A stretch of DNA of 64,000 nucleotides from Sphingomonas sp. SORGH_AS_0879 (GCF_030819175.1 NZ_JAUTBJ010000002.1:1436001-1500000), one strand, 5' to 3'; positions 26,305-36,237 are shown, counted from the first letter of the stretch. A program made the numbers and translations. Notes: a model not told the origin generated them from the sequence alone.

Positions 26305-27187
26305 GTTCATCGCCACGCTGATAGCAGCCAAGGGCCGACTGGCCGATGCGGATTTGTCGTCCGCGCAGGGGAAACTGGCGGCGGCGGGCTGCACCGTCTC
26401 GGCGACTCGCTGGATCGACACTGGCATTGCCGTCGATTTCGACTTCACCGGCGATCCGCTGGCGGCGCGCGAAGCGCTGGAGGGTAAATTCGACGCGACC
26501 GACGTGATCGTGCAGGCTGCCGAGGGGCGTGAGAAACGGCTGCTGGTCGCCGACATGGACTCCACGATGATTACCGTCGAGTGCATCGACGAACTGGCCG
26601 ACTATGCCGGGATCAAGGCGCAGGTCGCCGAGGTGACCGAGCGGGCGATGCGCGGCGAACTCGACTTCGCCGCCGCGCTGGATGCGCGGGTCGCGCTGCT
26701 CGAAGGACTGGATGAGGCGGTCATCGAACAGTGTCTGGCCGAGCGCGTCACCCTGATGGCGGGCGCGCGGACGCTGATCCGTACGATGAAGGCGCGCGGT
26801 GGCCATGCGATCCTGGTGTCGGGCGGCTTCACCCGCTTCGCCGAGCCGGTCGCGGCGGAGATCGGCTTCGACCGCGCCATCGCCAATGTGCTGGAGATCG
26901 CGCACGGCAAGCTGACCGGCACGGTGCGCAAGCCGATCGTGGGTTCGGACACCAAGGAAAAGACGCTGGTCGAAGCGCTGGCCGATCTGGGGCTCGATAC
27001 ATCGGCCAGCATGGCGGTGGGCGACGGGGCGAACGACCTGGCGATGATCCGCCGCGCCGGCTTGGGTGTCGCATACCGCGCCAAGCCGATCGTCGCGGGC
27101 GCGGCGGCGGCGCGCGTCGATTATAACGACCTGACCGCGCTGCTCTATGCCCAGGGGATTCCGAGCGCGGAGTGGGTCACGGCGTAA
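26303..27187 (+). CDS. serB: Phosphoserine phosphatase
   Basis: A 294-residue SerB: an N-terminal ACT-like region (about 1-75), then the HAD domain with the nucleophile motif [17 protein letters not shown], motif II in [20 protein letters not shown] and motif III/IV in [17 protein letters not shown]. It makes serine from phosphoserine in the last step of the phosphorylated pathway. GAGGAG (26291-26296) is well placed before the ATG at 26303. The start overlaps the divergent miaA start. It is convergent with the SPOR gene downstream, 12 bases apart. Confidence 0.95.
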   Translation: MFIATLIAAKGRLADADLSSAQGKLAAAGCTVSATRWIDTGIAVDFDFTGDPLAAREALEGKFDATDVIVQAAEGREKRLLVADMDSTMITVECIDELADYAGIKAQVAEVTERAMRGELDFAAALDARVALLEGLDEAVIEQCLAERVTLMAGARTLIRTMKARGGHAILVSGGFTRFAEPVAAEIGFDRAIANVLEIAHGKLTGTVRKPIVGSDTKEKTLVEALADLGLDTSASMAVGDGANDLAMIRRAGLGVAYRAKPIVAGAAAARVDYNDLTALLYAQGIPSAEWVTA

Positions 27188-27199
27188 TCGAACGTCCCG

Positions 27200-28276
27200 T
27201 TACGGCGCCACCACCATACAGGACTGGCCGGAACGGCTGCACGCGGCCTGTGCCTCGCCGCGACCGGCATAGCCGCCCGCCTGCAACCGGGTGACGCCGC
27301 CTGCCGTGACATAGAAGGGCTCCGCGCCGCCGAGACGCGCGCGAAGCTTCTGCCACAGGCTGCTGGCGTTTTCCTTGTCGCGGAAGGCACCGAGCTGGAT
27401 ACGCCATGCGCCGCCGCTCTTGCGGGCCGGGGTCGGTTTCGCCGGAGCCTTGGCGACGCTGCGCGGGGTGGTGGCGCGGGGGGCGGCGGCTTTCGGAACC
27501 TCGGGAACGCGATCCGGGGCCACCGCCGCCGCGCCCGGAACGGGGTAGCTCGCCCCCGGCGCGACGGGACGCGAAGGCGCGACGGGGACCGGCTGGACCG
27601 CCGGACGCGCGGCGGCGACGGGCGTGCCGGTCGCGCGAGGCGGTTCGCCACCCACCACCACCCGGGTCGGCCCACCGGGAGCCGGGGCGGGCGTCGCGGC
27701 CAGCCTTGCGCTATAGTCCTGCACCAGTTGCGTGCCCCGCTGCCGGTCGGCGGGGGTGATATACTGGTCCATCTGCGCCAGCGTCTCGGATGCGGACTGC
27801 AACCCGGCCTGCGACGCCAGCGTCATCAGCGCATAGGCGCGCGGATAGTCGCGGGTCACGCCGTCGCCGTTGAACAGCATCGTGCCCAGCACCAGTTCGG
27901 CACGCGGCTCGCCCCGCGCCACCGACTTTTCGAGCCAGGGCAGCGCTTCGGCCCGCTTGCCCGCCTGGAACAGCGCCAGGCCGTAATTGTCGGCCGCCGG
28001 GACATGCCCCTGCATCGCGGCCTTGCGGAACCAGCTTTCGGCCAGTGCGGGGTCGAGCGGCACGCCGCGCCCCAGCTTATAGGCCTGGGCCAGGTTGAAT
28101 TGCGCATCGGCCTCGCCCGCGACGGCGGGGCCGCGCCATTCCTCGACCGCCTGGCGATAATCGCCGCGCGCCCAGGCATCGACGCCTGCCTTCACATCGG
28201 CCAGGGCGGGGGAGGCGGCAAGACAGACGACAATGGCGGTCATTCCTGCGCCGATGACCGGGAATTTGCGCATCAT
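27200..28276 (-). CDS. Secreted Sel1-repeat protein with SPOR domain
   Basis: A 358-residue protein: signal peptide (IVVCLAASPALA), Sel1/TPR-like repeats (ADAQFNLAQAYKLGRGVPLD, AESWFRKAAMQGHVPAADN, AELVLGTMLFNGDGVTRDY), a long Pro/Ala/Val linker and a C-terminal SPOR domain (WRIQLGAFRDKENASSLWQ). SPOR domains bind denuded peptidoglycan at division sites, so a role in septal envelope work is likely. The start chosen (MMRKFPVIGAG, 28276) begins the signal peptide. It diverges from another SPOR protein at 28440. Confidence 0.87.
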   Translation of the reverse strand: MMRKFPVIGAGMTAIVVCLAASPALADVKAGVDAWARGDYRQAVEEWRGPAVAGEADAQFNLAQAYKLGRGVPLDPALAESWFRKAAMQGHVPAADNYGLALFQAGKRAEALPWLEKSVARGEPRAELVLGTMLFNGDGVTRDYPRAYALMTLASQAGLQSASETLAQMDQYITPADRQRGTQLVQDYSARLAATPAPAPGGPTRVVVGGEPPRATGTPVAAARPAVQPVPVAPSRPVAPGASYPVPGAAAVAPDRVPEVPKAAAPRATTPRSVAKAPAKPTPARKSGGAWRIQLGAFRDKENASSLWQKLRARLGGAEPFYVTAGGVTRLQAGGYAGRGEAQAACSRSGQSCMVVAP

Positions 28277-28439
28277 CCTTCGTCCTTCCCGCAAAGATGG
28301 TTTCCGCCATCCATGCCCCGGCCCCGGTCGCGGGTAAAGCGGTCGGGCGGATTTAACATTTCCTTAGACCGTTCAGGCTTAGCGTCCGTCCGAAATGGGC
28401 AGGATGGGGCAGGGGCATGCCATCCGCCGGGCATGACGG

Positions 28440-29801
28440 ATGACCAGAATGACGACGATCCGCACTTTCATCACCTGTAGCGTCGGCGCGCTGATCGTCG
28501 GCGGTGCCCTGACCGGGTGTGCGGCGACCGGCTCGCGGACCGCGCGGCTGAGCGATCGGGCGGGGGACGCGCGGGCGAACGCGAAGCTGGCCGACCAGAC
28601 CCGGCGCGTGCTCGCCCAGCATGACGGGGACGGCGCGGTGGCGCTGGCCGAACGGCTGGTCGCCGCCGAGCCGCATCGGGCGGCGTATCGCGCGCTGCTC
28701 GGGCAAAGCTATCTCCAGGCCGGGCGCTTCGCCTCCGCGCGACAGGCTTTTACCGATGCGCTGCAACTCGATCCGGCGGATGGCCGCTCGGTGCTGAACC
28801 TGTCGCTGGCGATGATCGCGGGCGGCCATGGCGAGGGCGCGCGGGCCTTGCTGGCGCGCCATGCGGCGATGATCCCGGCGGCGGACCTTGGGCTGGCCAT
28901 GGCGCTGGCCGGGGCGCCGGCGGACGGGGTTCGCATCCTGACCGCCGCCGCGCGCGAACAGGGGGCGACCGTCAAGACGCGGCAGAATCTCGCTCTCTCG
29001 CTGGCGCTGTCGGGGCAATGGAACATGGCGCGCATGGCCGCCTCCGCCGACATGGCGCCCGCCGATGTCGAGGTGCGGATGCAGGAATGGGCCGCGTTCG
29101 CCGCCGCCACCAATCCGGGGGATCAGGTCGCCTCGCTGCTGGGCATCCGGCGTGCGTCCGATGGGGGGCAACCGCTGACCCTGGCGCTCAACGCCGCGCC
29201 CTCCGCCGCGGTGGTGCAGGACATGGTGCAGGCATTGCCGCAGCCGGTCGAGGCGCAGGCCGCCACCGCGCCGCAGGCTCCGGCTGACGCGCCGATCCTC
29301 TTCGCCGCCCGGCGCGAAGTGGTGCAGCCGCTGCCCATGACCGCCGAACCGTCATCGGCCCGCACCGCGCCCGGCATGATGCTGGCACAGGCCGAAGACG
29401 CCCCCGCCACCCCCGCAACGCGCGTCGCGCGCCTCGCCCCCGGCCTGGTCACCACGCCCGCGCTGCTGCGTCGTGCGGAGGAACGCCGCCAACTCGCCCG
29501 CCCCAAGGGCGACTGGAACGTCCAGATCGGCGCGTTCGGCAAGGAGGACGGCGCGCAAAAGGCATGGGCGCAACTGACCCGTCGCTTTACCGACCTGTCG
29601 GACTATATTCCCCAGAGCGGAACGGTGCGGGGACCCGGCGGCAATCTTTTTCGCCTGTCGGTCGGCGGCCTGGCGCGAGCGGAGGCCGACACGTTGTGCC
29701 AGCGTTACCGCGAGGCGGGCGGTGCCTGTTTCGTGCGGCGACAGGCCGACGACCGCATGGCGCATTGGGCGCGTCCCGGCATGGGGCTGGCCGCGCTATA
29801 A
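28440..29801 (+). CDS. TPR-containing lipoprotein with SPOR domain
   Basis: A 453-residue protein with a lipobox (IVGGALTGCAATG, lipidated Cys near residue 27), TPR-like helices (YRALLGQSYLQAGRFASARQ followed by AFTDALQLDPADGRS), an Ala/Pro-rich middle and a C-terminal SPOR domain (WNVQIGAFGKEDGAQKAWAQ). The architecture parallels the divergent neighbour at 27200-28276: N-terminal repeats, then linker, then SPOR. It is probably an outer-membrane-anchored peptidoglycan-binding protein. Two close ATG starts (28440, 28449) are possible. Confidence 0.87.
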   Translation: MTRMTTIRTFITCSVGALIVGGALTGCAATGSRTARLSDRAGDARANAKLADQTRRVLAQHDGDGAVALAERLVAAEPHRAAYRALLGQSYLQAGRFASARQAFTDALQLDPADGRSVLNLSLAMIAGGHGEGARALLARHAAMIPAADLGLAMALAGAPADGVRILTAAAREQGATVKTRQNLALSLALSGQWNMARMAASADMAPADVEVRMQEWAAFAAATNPGDQVASLLGIRRASDGGQPLTLALNAAPSAAVVQDMVQALPQPVEAQAATAPQAPADAPILFAARREVVQPLPMTAEPSSARTAPGMMLAQAEDAPATPATRVARLAPGLVTTPALLRRAEERRQLARPKGDWNVQIGAFGKEDGAQKAWAQLTRRFTDLSDYIPQSGTVRGPGGNLFRLSVGGLARAEADTLCQRYREAGGACFVRRQADDRMAHWARPGMGLAAL

Positions 29802-29804
29802 GGC

Positions 29805-30992
29805 TTAGACGGCCTCGCCCGCCGCGCGTCCGCTGGCCCAGGCCCATTGGAAATTATAGCCGCCCAGCCAGCCGGTCACGTCCACCGCCTCGCCGACGAA
29901 ATGCAGGCCCGGAACTGCCTTGGCCTTCATATCGCGCGAGGAAAGCCCGGCGGTCGAAACGCCGCCGACCGTCACCTCGGCCTTGGCATAGCCTTCGCTG
30001 CCATTGGGGTGGAAGGGCCAGTCGGCCAGCCGGGCTTGCGCCGCCGCCAACATCTTGTCGGTCGCCGCGCCCAGTTCGGGCGGCAGGGCCAGCCGCTCGG
30101 CGAGCGTTTCGGCCAGTCGGTCGGGCAGATGCTGCCCTAGTGCGCGCCGGGGGGAGGTGCGGGGAGCGGCGCGCTTGGCGGCGATCAGCCAGTCCGCCGC
30201 GCAATCGGGCAGGAAGTCGATCCCGATCGGCTCGCCATGCCGCCAATAGGACGAGATTTGCAGGATGGCGGGGCCCGACAGCCCGCGATGGGTGAACAGC
30301 GCCGCCTCGCGGAACCGGGTCTTGGCGATCCGCGCGATCACCTCCGACGCGACACCGGAGAGCGAGCGGAACAACGTCTCCTCGCCGCCCAATGTCAGGG
30401 GGACGAGGGCGGGGCGGGGCTCGACCACCTTCAACCCGAACTGCCGGGCCAGGTCATAGGCAAAGCCGGTCGCACCCATCTTCGGAATGCTCGGTCCGCC
30501 GGTCGCGACGATCAGGCGGGGGGTGGTGAACGGCTTGCCGCCGCGCGTGACGCGGAACTGGCTTCCGTCATGCGTGACAGCGTCGATCGGCTGGCCCAGG
30601 GCGATATCCACCGCGCCGCCAGACCGGGCGGCCTTGTCGCATTCATCGAGAAGCATCGCCACGATCTGCCGCGCCGATCCGTCGCAGAAGAGTTGCCCCA
30701 GCGTCTTCTCATGCCAGGCGATGCCATGCGCCTCGACCAGCGCCAGGAAATCGGTGGGAGTGTAGCGGCCCAGTGCCGATTTGGCGAAATGCGGGTTGGC
30801 GGACAGGAAGCGATCGGGCGCGGTGCCGATATTGGTGAAGTTGCAGCGTCCGCCGCCCGAGATGAGGATCTTCTTCCCCGGCGCCTCGGCATGGTCGAGG
30901 ACGAGCACGCGCCGCCCGCGCTGCCCGGCGGTCGCGGCGGCCATGAGCCCCGCCGCGCCCGCGCCCAGGATGATCGCGTCATAGGATTGCAT
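29805..30992 (-). CDS. BaiN/HI0933-like FAD-dependent flavoprotein
   Basis: A 395-residue flavoprotein: FAD motif DAIILGAGAAGLMAAATAG, the family signature GKKILISGGGRCNFTN, IVATGGPSIPKMGATGFAYD and the C-terminal GEAVDVTGWLGGYNFQWAWA. HI0933/YhiN-family proteins resemble BaiN and are putative reductases; the physiological reaction is unknown. It is convergent with the SPOR lipoprotein gene (3 bases between). Family D repeats lie upstream, so no promoter is obvious. Confidence 0.88.
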   Translation of the reverse strand: MQSYDAIILGAGAAGLMAAATAGQRGRRVLVLDHAEAPGKKILISGGGRCNFTNIGTAPDRFLSANPHFAKSALGRYTPTDFLALVEAHGIAWHEKTLGQLFCDGSARQIVAMLLDECDKAARSGGAVDIALGQPIDAVTHDGSQFRVTRGGKPFTTPRLIVATGGPSIPKMGATGFAYDLARQFGLKVVEPRPALVPLTLGGEETLFRSLSGVASEVIARIAKTRFREAALFTHRGLSGPAILQISSYWRHGEPIGIDFLPDCAADWLIAAKRAAPRTSPRRALGQHLPDRLAETLAERLALPPELGAATDKMLAAAQARLADWPFHPNGSEGYAKAEVTVGGVSTAGLSSRDMKAKAVPGLHFVGEAVDVTGWLGGYNFQWAWASGRAAGEAV

Positions 30993-31069
30993 GGGGGGGC
31001 TTTAGGGGGGATCGGGTTGGGGGGATAGGGGCGGGTTTCGTCTTGATCGTCCGTCTCGGTGAGACCCCT

Positions 31070-31275
31070 TTGCCCTCCCCCATCCCCTCCCGCCTGCGGG
31101 AGGGGCGTGCCTGTGGCGACGACGCGGACGGTTACGATGGCGCATGACCTGGCCGCGATACGCTCCCCTCCCGCCTGCGGGAGGGGATGGGGGAGGGCAG
31201 GCCACGGGCGGTGGTCTCGGTGAGACTTCTTTCCCTCCCCTCGCTCCCCTCCCGCCTGCGGGAGGGGAGGAAGAA
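31070..31275. repeat. Three family D repeats in a row
   Basis: Three copies of CCTCCCGCCTGCGGGAGGGG, the second and third with flanking GATGGGGGAGGGC or AGGAAG, at about 31086, 31165 and 31244. They fill the 294-base gap before the GreA/B-like gene, which holds no gene. Confidence 0.75.
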
Positions 31276-31286
31276 GACCGTGTGCC

Positions 31287-31742
31287 CTACCGAACGTCCA
31301 CGACCGCCACCGCGTCCGCTTTCCCGCCGAACGCCACCGTCTCGCCGGCCATCGCACCCATCAGCGCGCGGGCCAGCGGTGCGGCATAGCCGATCCGGTC
31401 GTGCGCCGGATCGGCTTCGTCATGGCCGACGATGGTCAGCGTGCGGGGCTGGCCGTTCAACCGGATCGTCACCACGCTGCCGATGCCGACCTCATCCTCG
31501 GCAGGCGCGGGCGCGGGTTCGGCGGTGGCGGCGCGGGTATGCCAGTAGCGGAGTTCGCGTTGCAGCCGCGTCCGCTCCTCTTCCTCCGACGCGGCGGCCA
31601 GCGCGGCCTCCACCTCGGCGACCTTGGCGCGCGTCAGTTCGGCTCCGCGCGGGGTGACCCAATTGGGGCCGGGCGGGATGGGCAGTTCGAACTTGGGTTC
31701 GAGATGCTCCTCATCGGATTCGCGGCGAAAGGCGACACTCAT
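31287..31742 (-). CDS. GreA/GreB family protein
   Basis: A 151-residue protein with a charged N-terminal helical region (AKVAEVEAALAAASEEEERT and LQRELRYWHTRA), a linker, and a C-terminal FKBP-like domain (VGIGSVVTIRLNGQ, IGYAAPLARALMGAMAGET). This matches transcript cleavage factor relatives, but the acidic tip residues of GreA/GreB at the coiled-coil loop are not clear, so it may be a Gre-like RNA polymerase secondary-channel factor rather than a true GreB. The stop to start distance to the divergent helicase gene is about 210 bases. Confidence 0.8.
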   Translation of the reverse strand: MSVAFRRESDEEHLEPKFELPIPPGPNWVTPRGAELTRAKVAEVEAALAAASEEEERTRLQRELRYWHTRAATAEPAPAPAEDEVGIGSVVTIRLNGQPRTLTIVGHDEADPAHDRIGYAAPLARALMGAMAGETVAFGGKADAVAVVDVR

Positions 31743-31809
31743 CGGGGATCAACGTTCATGGACATGGTGCGGGTCCATGACGGGCGGTGCGGTTCGCCGC
31801 AAGCACGGC

Positions 31810-31837
31810 TTGAGTTTTCCCCCAGTTGGTGTAAAGG
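31810..31837 (+). promoter_or_regulatory. Candidate promoter and leader of the DEAD-box gene
   Basis: TTGAGT (31810-31815), 16 bases, then TAAAGG (31832-31837). About 110 bases of untranslated leader follow, including a CACCC...GGGTG hairpin near 31867-31887. The gap 31743-31952 otherwise holds nothing recognisable. Confidence 0.35.
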
Positions 31838-31952
31838 GCCACGCTTTCACGGAACGCAAATATTCACCCGTGCCGCATGGGTGTATCCGCCAGCCGAGAG
31901 GGATGGGTCCCTTGGTTCGGCGGTACGCGCTCCTTTTTCTGTTGGAGTCCCC

Positions 31953-33695
31953 ATGCCTTTTTCTGCCTTGCCGCCGGTCCTGTCGGCTGCTCTCTCCGCG
32001 CGTGGCTATAGCGCGCCCACCCCCGTCCAGGCCGCCGTCATCGAGGATGACGCGCAGGGCCGCGACCTGATCGTGTCCGCCCAGACCGGCTCGGGCAAGA
32101 CCGTCGCCTTCGGCCTCGCCATGGCGAGCGAATTGCTCAGCGGCGGCGATCACCTGCCCCAGCCGGGTGCGCCCATGGCGCTGGTCATCGCACCGACCCG
32201 CGAACTGGCATTGCAGGTCAGCCGCGAACTGGAATGGCTCTATGCCGGTGCCCGTGCCCGCATCGCCACCTGCGTCGGCGGCATGGACGCCTCGCGCGAA
32301 CGCCGCGCGCTCAGCCATGGCACGCACATCGTCGTCGGTACGCCGGGCCGTCTGCGCGACCATCTGGAGCGCGGCGCGCTCGACCTGTCGTCGCTGAAGT
32401 TCGTCGTGCTCGACGAGGCGGACGAGATGCTCGACATGGGTTTCCGCGAAGACCTGGAGCAGATTCTCGACGGCACGCCCTCCGAGCGTCGCACCTTGCT
32501 GTTCTCGGCGACCATGCCGCGCCCGATCGTGCAGCTTGCCAAGCGTTACCAGACCAACGCCAAGCGGATCGAGACGATCAGCGAGGACAAGGGCCATGCC
32601 GACATCGCCTATCAGGCGGTGACGGTCGCGCCTGCCGATATCGAGGCGGCGGTGGTCAACCTGCTGCGCCTGCACGAAGCCGAAGTGGCGATCCTGTTCT
32701 GTGCCACCCGCGACAATGTCCGTCACCTCCACGCCAGCCTGGTCGAGCGCGGCTTTTCGGCGGTGGCGCTGTCGGGCGAGCATTCGCAGAATGAGCGGAA
32801 CCATGCGCTCCAGGCGCTGCGGGACGGCCGCGCGCGCGTCTGCGTCGCGACCGACGTGGCGGCGCGCGGTATCGATCTGCCCGGCCTGACGCTGGTCATC
32901 CATGTCGAAATCCCGCGCGATGCCGAGGCGCTCCAGCACCGCTCGGGCCGTACCGGCCGCGCGGGCCGCAAGGGCACCGCGATCCTGATCGTGCCATACC
33001 CGCGCCGTCGCCGTGTCGAGGGGATGCTGCGTGGCGCGCGGATCGATGCCGAGTGGCGTCGCGCGCCGACGCTGGAGGAAATCCGCGAGCAGGACCGCGA
33101 GCGCCTGCTCGCCGCGCTGCTCGCCCCGGTCGAGGTGGACGAGGGCGATCGCGAACTGGCGACCCGTTTGCTCGCCGAAAAATCCCCCGAGGATATCGCG
33201 GCGGCGTTGGTCCGTTCGCACCGCGCCGCGCTGCCCCAGGCCGAGGAACTGGTCGAGGGCGATGCTCCGGCCCCGCGTGAGCGTCGCGAAGGCTTTGACG
33301 ACACCGCCTGGTTCCGCATGAGCGTGGGCCGCAGCCAGAATGCCGATCCGCGCTGGCTGTTGCCGCTGATCTGTCGTCGCGGTCACATCACCCGCAACGA
33401 GATCGGCGCGATCCGCATCCAGCCGAACGAGACGCTGTTCGAAATCCCCTCTGCGCTGGCGTCGCGCTTCGCGGCCGCGCTGAAGCGGACCGAGGCGGAT
33501 CATGCCGAGGACGATATCGCGATCGAGCAGGCCGACGGCCCGCCCGCCGGTGGTTCGGGTCATGGTGGTCCGCGTCGTGGTCCGGGCGGTGGCAATCGTC
33601 CGATGGGCGGTCGCCCGGCGGGCGGCCCCGGCGGCCAGCGCCGCTATTCGCCGCGCCCCACCCAGGGCGGCCCGCGCGGTCCGCGTCGCGGCTAA
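31953..33695 (+). CDS. DEAD-box RNA helicase with DbpA-like C-terminus
   Basis: A 580-residue helicase. Motifs: Q-motif region TPVQAAVIEDDAQGRDLIV, I AQTGSGKT, Ia APTRELA, II VLDEADEMLDMGF, III SATMPRPI, V VATDVAARGIDLPG and VI HRSGRTGRAGR. After the helicase core it has a DbpA-type RNA-binding region (WFRMSVGRSQNADPRWLLP, then IGAIRIQPNETLFEIPSAL) and a Gly/Arg/Pro-rich tail, which should give broad RNA contacts. It probably acts in ribosome assembly or cold adaptation. The start at 31953 follows GTTGGAG. Confidence 0.92.
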   Translation: MPFSALPPVLSAALSARGYSAPTPVQAAVIEDDAQGRDLIVSAQTGSGKTVAFGLAMASELLSGGDHLPQPGAPMALVIAPTRELALQVSRELEWLYAGARARIATCVGGMDASRERRALSHGTHIVVGTPGRLRDHLERGALDLSSLKFVVLDEADEMLDMGFREDLEQILDGTPSERRTLLFSATMPRPIVQLAKRYQTNAKRIETISEDKGHADIAYQAVTVAPADIEAAVVNLLRLHEAEVAILFCATRDNVRHLHASLVERGFSAVALSGEHSQNERNHALQALRDGRARVCVATDVAARGIDLPGLTLVIHVEIPRDAEALQHRSGRTGRAGRKGTAILIVPYPRRRRVEGMLRGARIDAEWRRAPTLEEIREQDRERLLAALLAPVEVDEGDRELATRLLAEKSPEDIAAALVRSHRAALPQAEELVEGDAPAPRERREGFDDTAWFRMSVGRSQNADPRWLLPLICRRGHITRNEIGAIRIQPNETLFEIPSALASRFAAALKRTEADHAEDDIAIEQADGPPAGGSGHGGPRRGPGGGNRPMGGRPAGGPGGQRRYSPRPTQGGPRGPRRG

Positions 33696-33701
33696 CCCTT
33701 A

Positions 33702-33850
33702 ATTCCTCCCCAAGCGCAGCTTGGGGAGGGGGACCGCCGGGCGTCAGCCCGGTGGTGGAGGGGCGGGGGCCTATCGCTGGCGTTGCCCGCCCCTCCACCA
33801 CGCCCTGGCGGGCGCGGTCCCCCTCCCCATCAATAGATGGGGAGGATTTT
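33702..33850. repeat. Family A repeat
   Basis: AATTCCTCCCCAAGCGCAGC, GGGGAGGGGGACCGCCGGGC and the mirrored right half with CGGTCCCCCTCCCCATC and GGGGAGGATT. It separates the convergent helicase and pyrC' genes. Confidence 0.75.
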
Positions 33851-35067
33851 TAGTGGATCTCTCGCCCGGCCTTCCACAGCCGCAGCGCGCGGCCTTGGAC
33901 GGGGAAGCCGTCGAACGGCGTATTCCCCGCCGAGGCGAAGGCGTCACCGGACACCATCCACGGCTTTTCGGCATCGAACAGCATCAGGTCGGCGGGCTTG
34001 CCCGACTCCAGCGTACCGGTGTCGAGGCCCAGCACCTTCGCAGGATTGCTCGCCAGCAGCGTGAACAGCCGGGGCAGGGTGATCCGCTCGTCGCGCACCA
34101 GCATCAGCGCGAGCGGCAGCAGCGTCTCCGCCCCCGCCATGCCCGCTTCGGCATCGACGAAGGGCAGGCGCTTGGCTTCCGGTCCATGCGGATCATGGCC
34201 CGATCCGATCACATCGACCGTCCCGTCCGCGATGGCGGCCAGCGCCGCCTGCCGGTCGCTCTCGTCACGCAAGGGCGGGGAGAGGCGGGCGAAGGTGCGG
34301 AAATCGGTGATCGCGATGTCGGACAGGTGGAGATGCGCGGGCGTGATCCCGCACGTCACCTTCACGCCGCGCCGCTTGGCCGCGCGGATCAGGTCGAAGC
34401 CCGCCGCCGTCGTCACCTGCCGGATATGCAGCGTCGCGCCGGTCTCCTCCGCCAGCATCAGGTCGCGGGCGATGGCGAGCGACTCGGCGATGGCGGGGGC
34501 CGATGGCAGGCCCAGGCGGCTGGCCGTCTCGCCCTCGGTCGCGACCGCATCGGCGGCAAGGCCACCATCCTCGGCATGGGAAATGACGGTCAGGCCCAGA
34601 TCGCCCGCATAGGCCAGGACGCGGTGCATCACGCCTGAGTCGGCGATCCAGCCGCGCCCGGTGCCGACCGCCTTGGCTCCCGCCGAGACGCACACCGCCA
34701 TTTCGGCGAGGTCCGTGCCTGCCAGTGATCGGGTCGCCGCCGCGATGGGGTGAATCCACAGGTCCGGCCGCCCGATCAGCGCGGCGCGCTGCACCACGCC
34801 CGGATCGTCCAGCACCGGCGACTGGTCGGGCATCAGGCCGATGCGCACGATCCCGCCCGCGCGACAGGCGGCCCGGTCGACCTGGAACACGCCCAGATCG
34901 ACGATGCCGGGGGCCAGCATCTTGCCGCCGCAGTCGATGACCGTCGCGCCCTCAGGGGCTTCGCCGGTGCCGGTGATGACGCCGTCCTCGACCAGCAAGG
35001 TCTGGCCCGTGATCTCGCCACCGACCGGGCAGATCAGCGTGGCACCCGTAAAGGCGGTGATGCTCAT
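33850..35067 (-). CDS. pyrC': Dihydroorotase-like protein, probably inactive (PyrC'/PyrX)
   Basis: A 405-residue amidohydrolase-fold protein related to type I dihydroorotase. The zinc-binding HXH after the first strand is missing: [14 protein letters not shown] replaces the usual DxHxH. The expected metal His after beta-5 is in HIRQ rather than HxxH, and the usual DHAPH is GHDPH. Some ligands remain (HAED, HLHLSD). Such PyrC' proteins in pseudomonads are non-catalytic and support the assembly of aspartate transcarbamylase; I infer the same here. It overlaps pyrB by four bases (ATGA). Confidence 0.85.
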   Translation of the reverse strand: MSITAFTGATLICPVGGEITGQTLLVEDGVITGTGEAPEGATVIDCGGKMLAPGIVDLGVFQVDRAACRAGGIVRIGLMPDQSPVLDDPGVVQRAALIGRPDLWIHPIAAATRSLAGTDLAEMAVCVSAGAKAVGTGRGWIADSGVMHRVLAYAGDLGLTVISHAEDGGLAADAVATEGETASRLGLPSAPAIAESLAIARDLMLAEETGATLHIRQVTTAAGFDLIRAAKRRGVKVTCGITPAHLHLSDIAITDFRTFARLSPPLRDESDRQAALAAIADGTVDVIGSGHDPHGPEAKRLPFVDAEAGMAGAETLLPLALMLVRDERITLPRLFTLLASNPAKVLGLDTGTLESGKPADLMLFDAEKPWMVSGDAFASAGNTPFDGFPVQGRALRLWKAGREIH

Positions 35068-36047
35068 GCCCAACCCTCCAGCTTGCGGGCTCTGCGGGTC
35101 AATACGTCCAGACACGCCATACGCACCGCGACGCCCATCGCGACCTGCTCGGTGATCGCCGATTGCGGGCCGTCGGCCACGTCCGAGTCGATCTCGACCC
35201 CCCGGTTCATCGGGCCGGGATGCATGACCAGTGCGCCGGGCTTGGCGCGCTTCAACCGTTCGGCGGTAAGTCCATAGCGCATCCGATATTCGCGCGTGGA
35301 GGGGATATAGCCGCCCGCCATCCGCTCATTCTGGACGCGCAGCATCATGACCACATCGGCATCCTCGATGGCTTCGTCGAAATCGGTGAAGGGGGTGACG
35401 AACATCCGCTCGATCCCCTTGGGCATCAGCGTCGAGGGCGCGCAGACCCGCACCTCTGCGGCCAGCGCGGTGAGGGCGAGAATGTCCGACCGCGCGACCC
35501 TGCTGTGCAGGATGTCGCCGCAGATGACGACCTTCTGCCCCGCGACGCTGCCCCGGCGGCGGCGGATGGTCAGCATGTCGAGCAGCGCCTGCGTCGGATG
35601 CTCGTGCCGCCCGTCGCCCGCGTTCAGGACCGGGCAGTCGACCTTGTCGGCGATCAGGCGGACCGCGCCGCTCGCCATGTGGCGGATCACGATCACATCG
35701 GCGCGCATCGCGTTCAGCGTCATCGCCGTGTCGATCAGCGTCTCGCCTTTCTTCACGCTCGACTGCGCCGCGTGCATGTTGACCACGTCGGCACCAAGGC
35801 GCTTGCCCGCGATCTCGAAGGACAACAGCGTCCGGGTCGAGTTCTCGAAAAAGGCGTTGATCTGGGTCAGGCCCGCCAGCCGCGTGTCGGGCGTGTCGGT
35901 CGCGCCGCGATCGAGCCAATGTTCCGCCTCGTCGAGCAGGAACATGATCTCATGCGGTTGAAGGCCGTCGATACCGGTCAGATGCCGGTGCGGGAAAACG
36001 GCGCCACCCTGAATGAGCGTGCCGGGGCGATGATCCGAGGTCTGCAT
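35064..36047 (-). CDS. pyrB: Aspartate carbamoyltransferase catalytic subunit
   Basis: A 327-residue ATCase: carbamoyl-phosphate site [20 protein letters not shown], the [14 protein letters not shown] region and [14 protein letters not shown]. It makes carbamoyl aspartate in pyrimidine synthesis. No PyrI regulatory subunit is nearby, fitting a pyrB-pyrC' complex. The ATG at 36047 (MQTSDHRPG) is chosen over a longer frame that runs into upstream repeat-adjacent sequence. A genuine pyrC for the next step must lie elsewhere. Confidence 0.95.
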   Translation of the reverse strand: MQTSDHRPGTLIQGGAVFPHRHLTGIDGLQPHEIMFLLDEAEHWLDRGATDTPDTRLAGLTQINAFFENSTRTLLSFEIAGKRLGADVVNMHAAQSSVKKGETLIDTAMTLNAMRADVIVIRHMASGAVRLIADKVDCPVLNAGDGRHEHPTQALLDMLTIRRRRGSVAGQKVVICGDILHSRVARSDILALTALAAEVRVCAPSTLMPKGIERMFVTPFTDFDEAIEDADVVMMLRVQNERMAGGYIPSTREYRMRYGLTAERLKRAKPGALVMHPGPMNRGVEIDSDVADGPQSAITEQVAMGVAVRMACLDVLTRRARKLEGWA

Positions 36048-36090
36048 TAAAGCCGCCGGGTAGCGAGCGGAAGGAGAGTCGGCAACCCAA

Positions 36091-36233
36091 TTCCTCCCCA
36101 AGCTTGCTTGGGGAGGGGGACCGCCGGGCGATAGCCCGGTGGTGGAGGGGCGAGGGGCTTGGCGAGCGTTGTCTGCCCCTCCACCGTCGCTGGCGCGACG
36201 GTCCCCCTCCCCATCGGAGATGGGGAGGAATGG
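36091..36233. repeat. Family A repeat
   Basis: AATTCCTCCCCAAGCTTGCT, GGGGAGGGGGACCGCCGGGC and a mirrored right half with GGTCCCCCTCCCCATCGG and GGGGAGGAAT. It lies between ruvX and pyrB. Confidence 0.75.
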
Positions 36234-36237
36234 GAGG

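Noticed and set aside
31070..31275. Three similar repeats that could suggest a CRISPR array
   Set aside because: The units are GC palindromes with irregular spacing and flanks that resemble other intergenic sites; no cas genes and no regular spacers.
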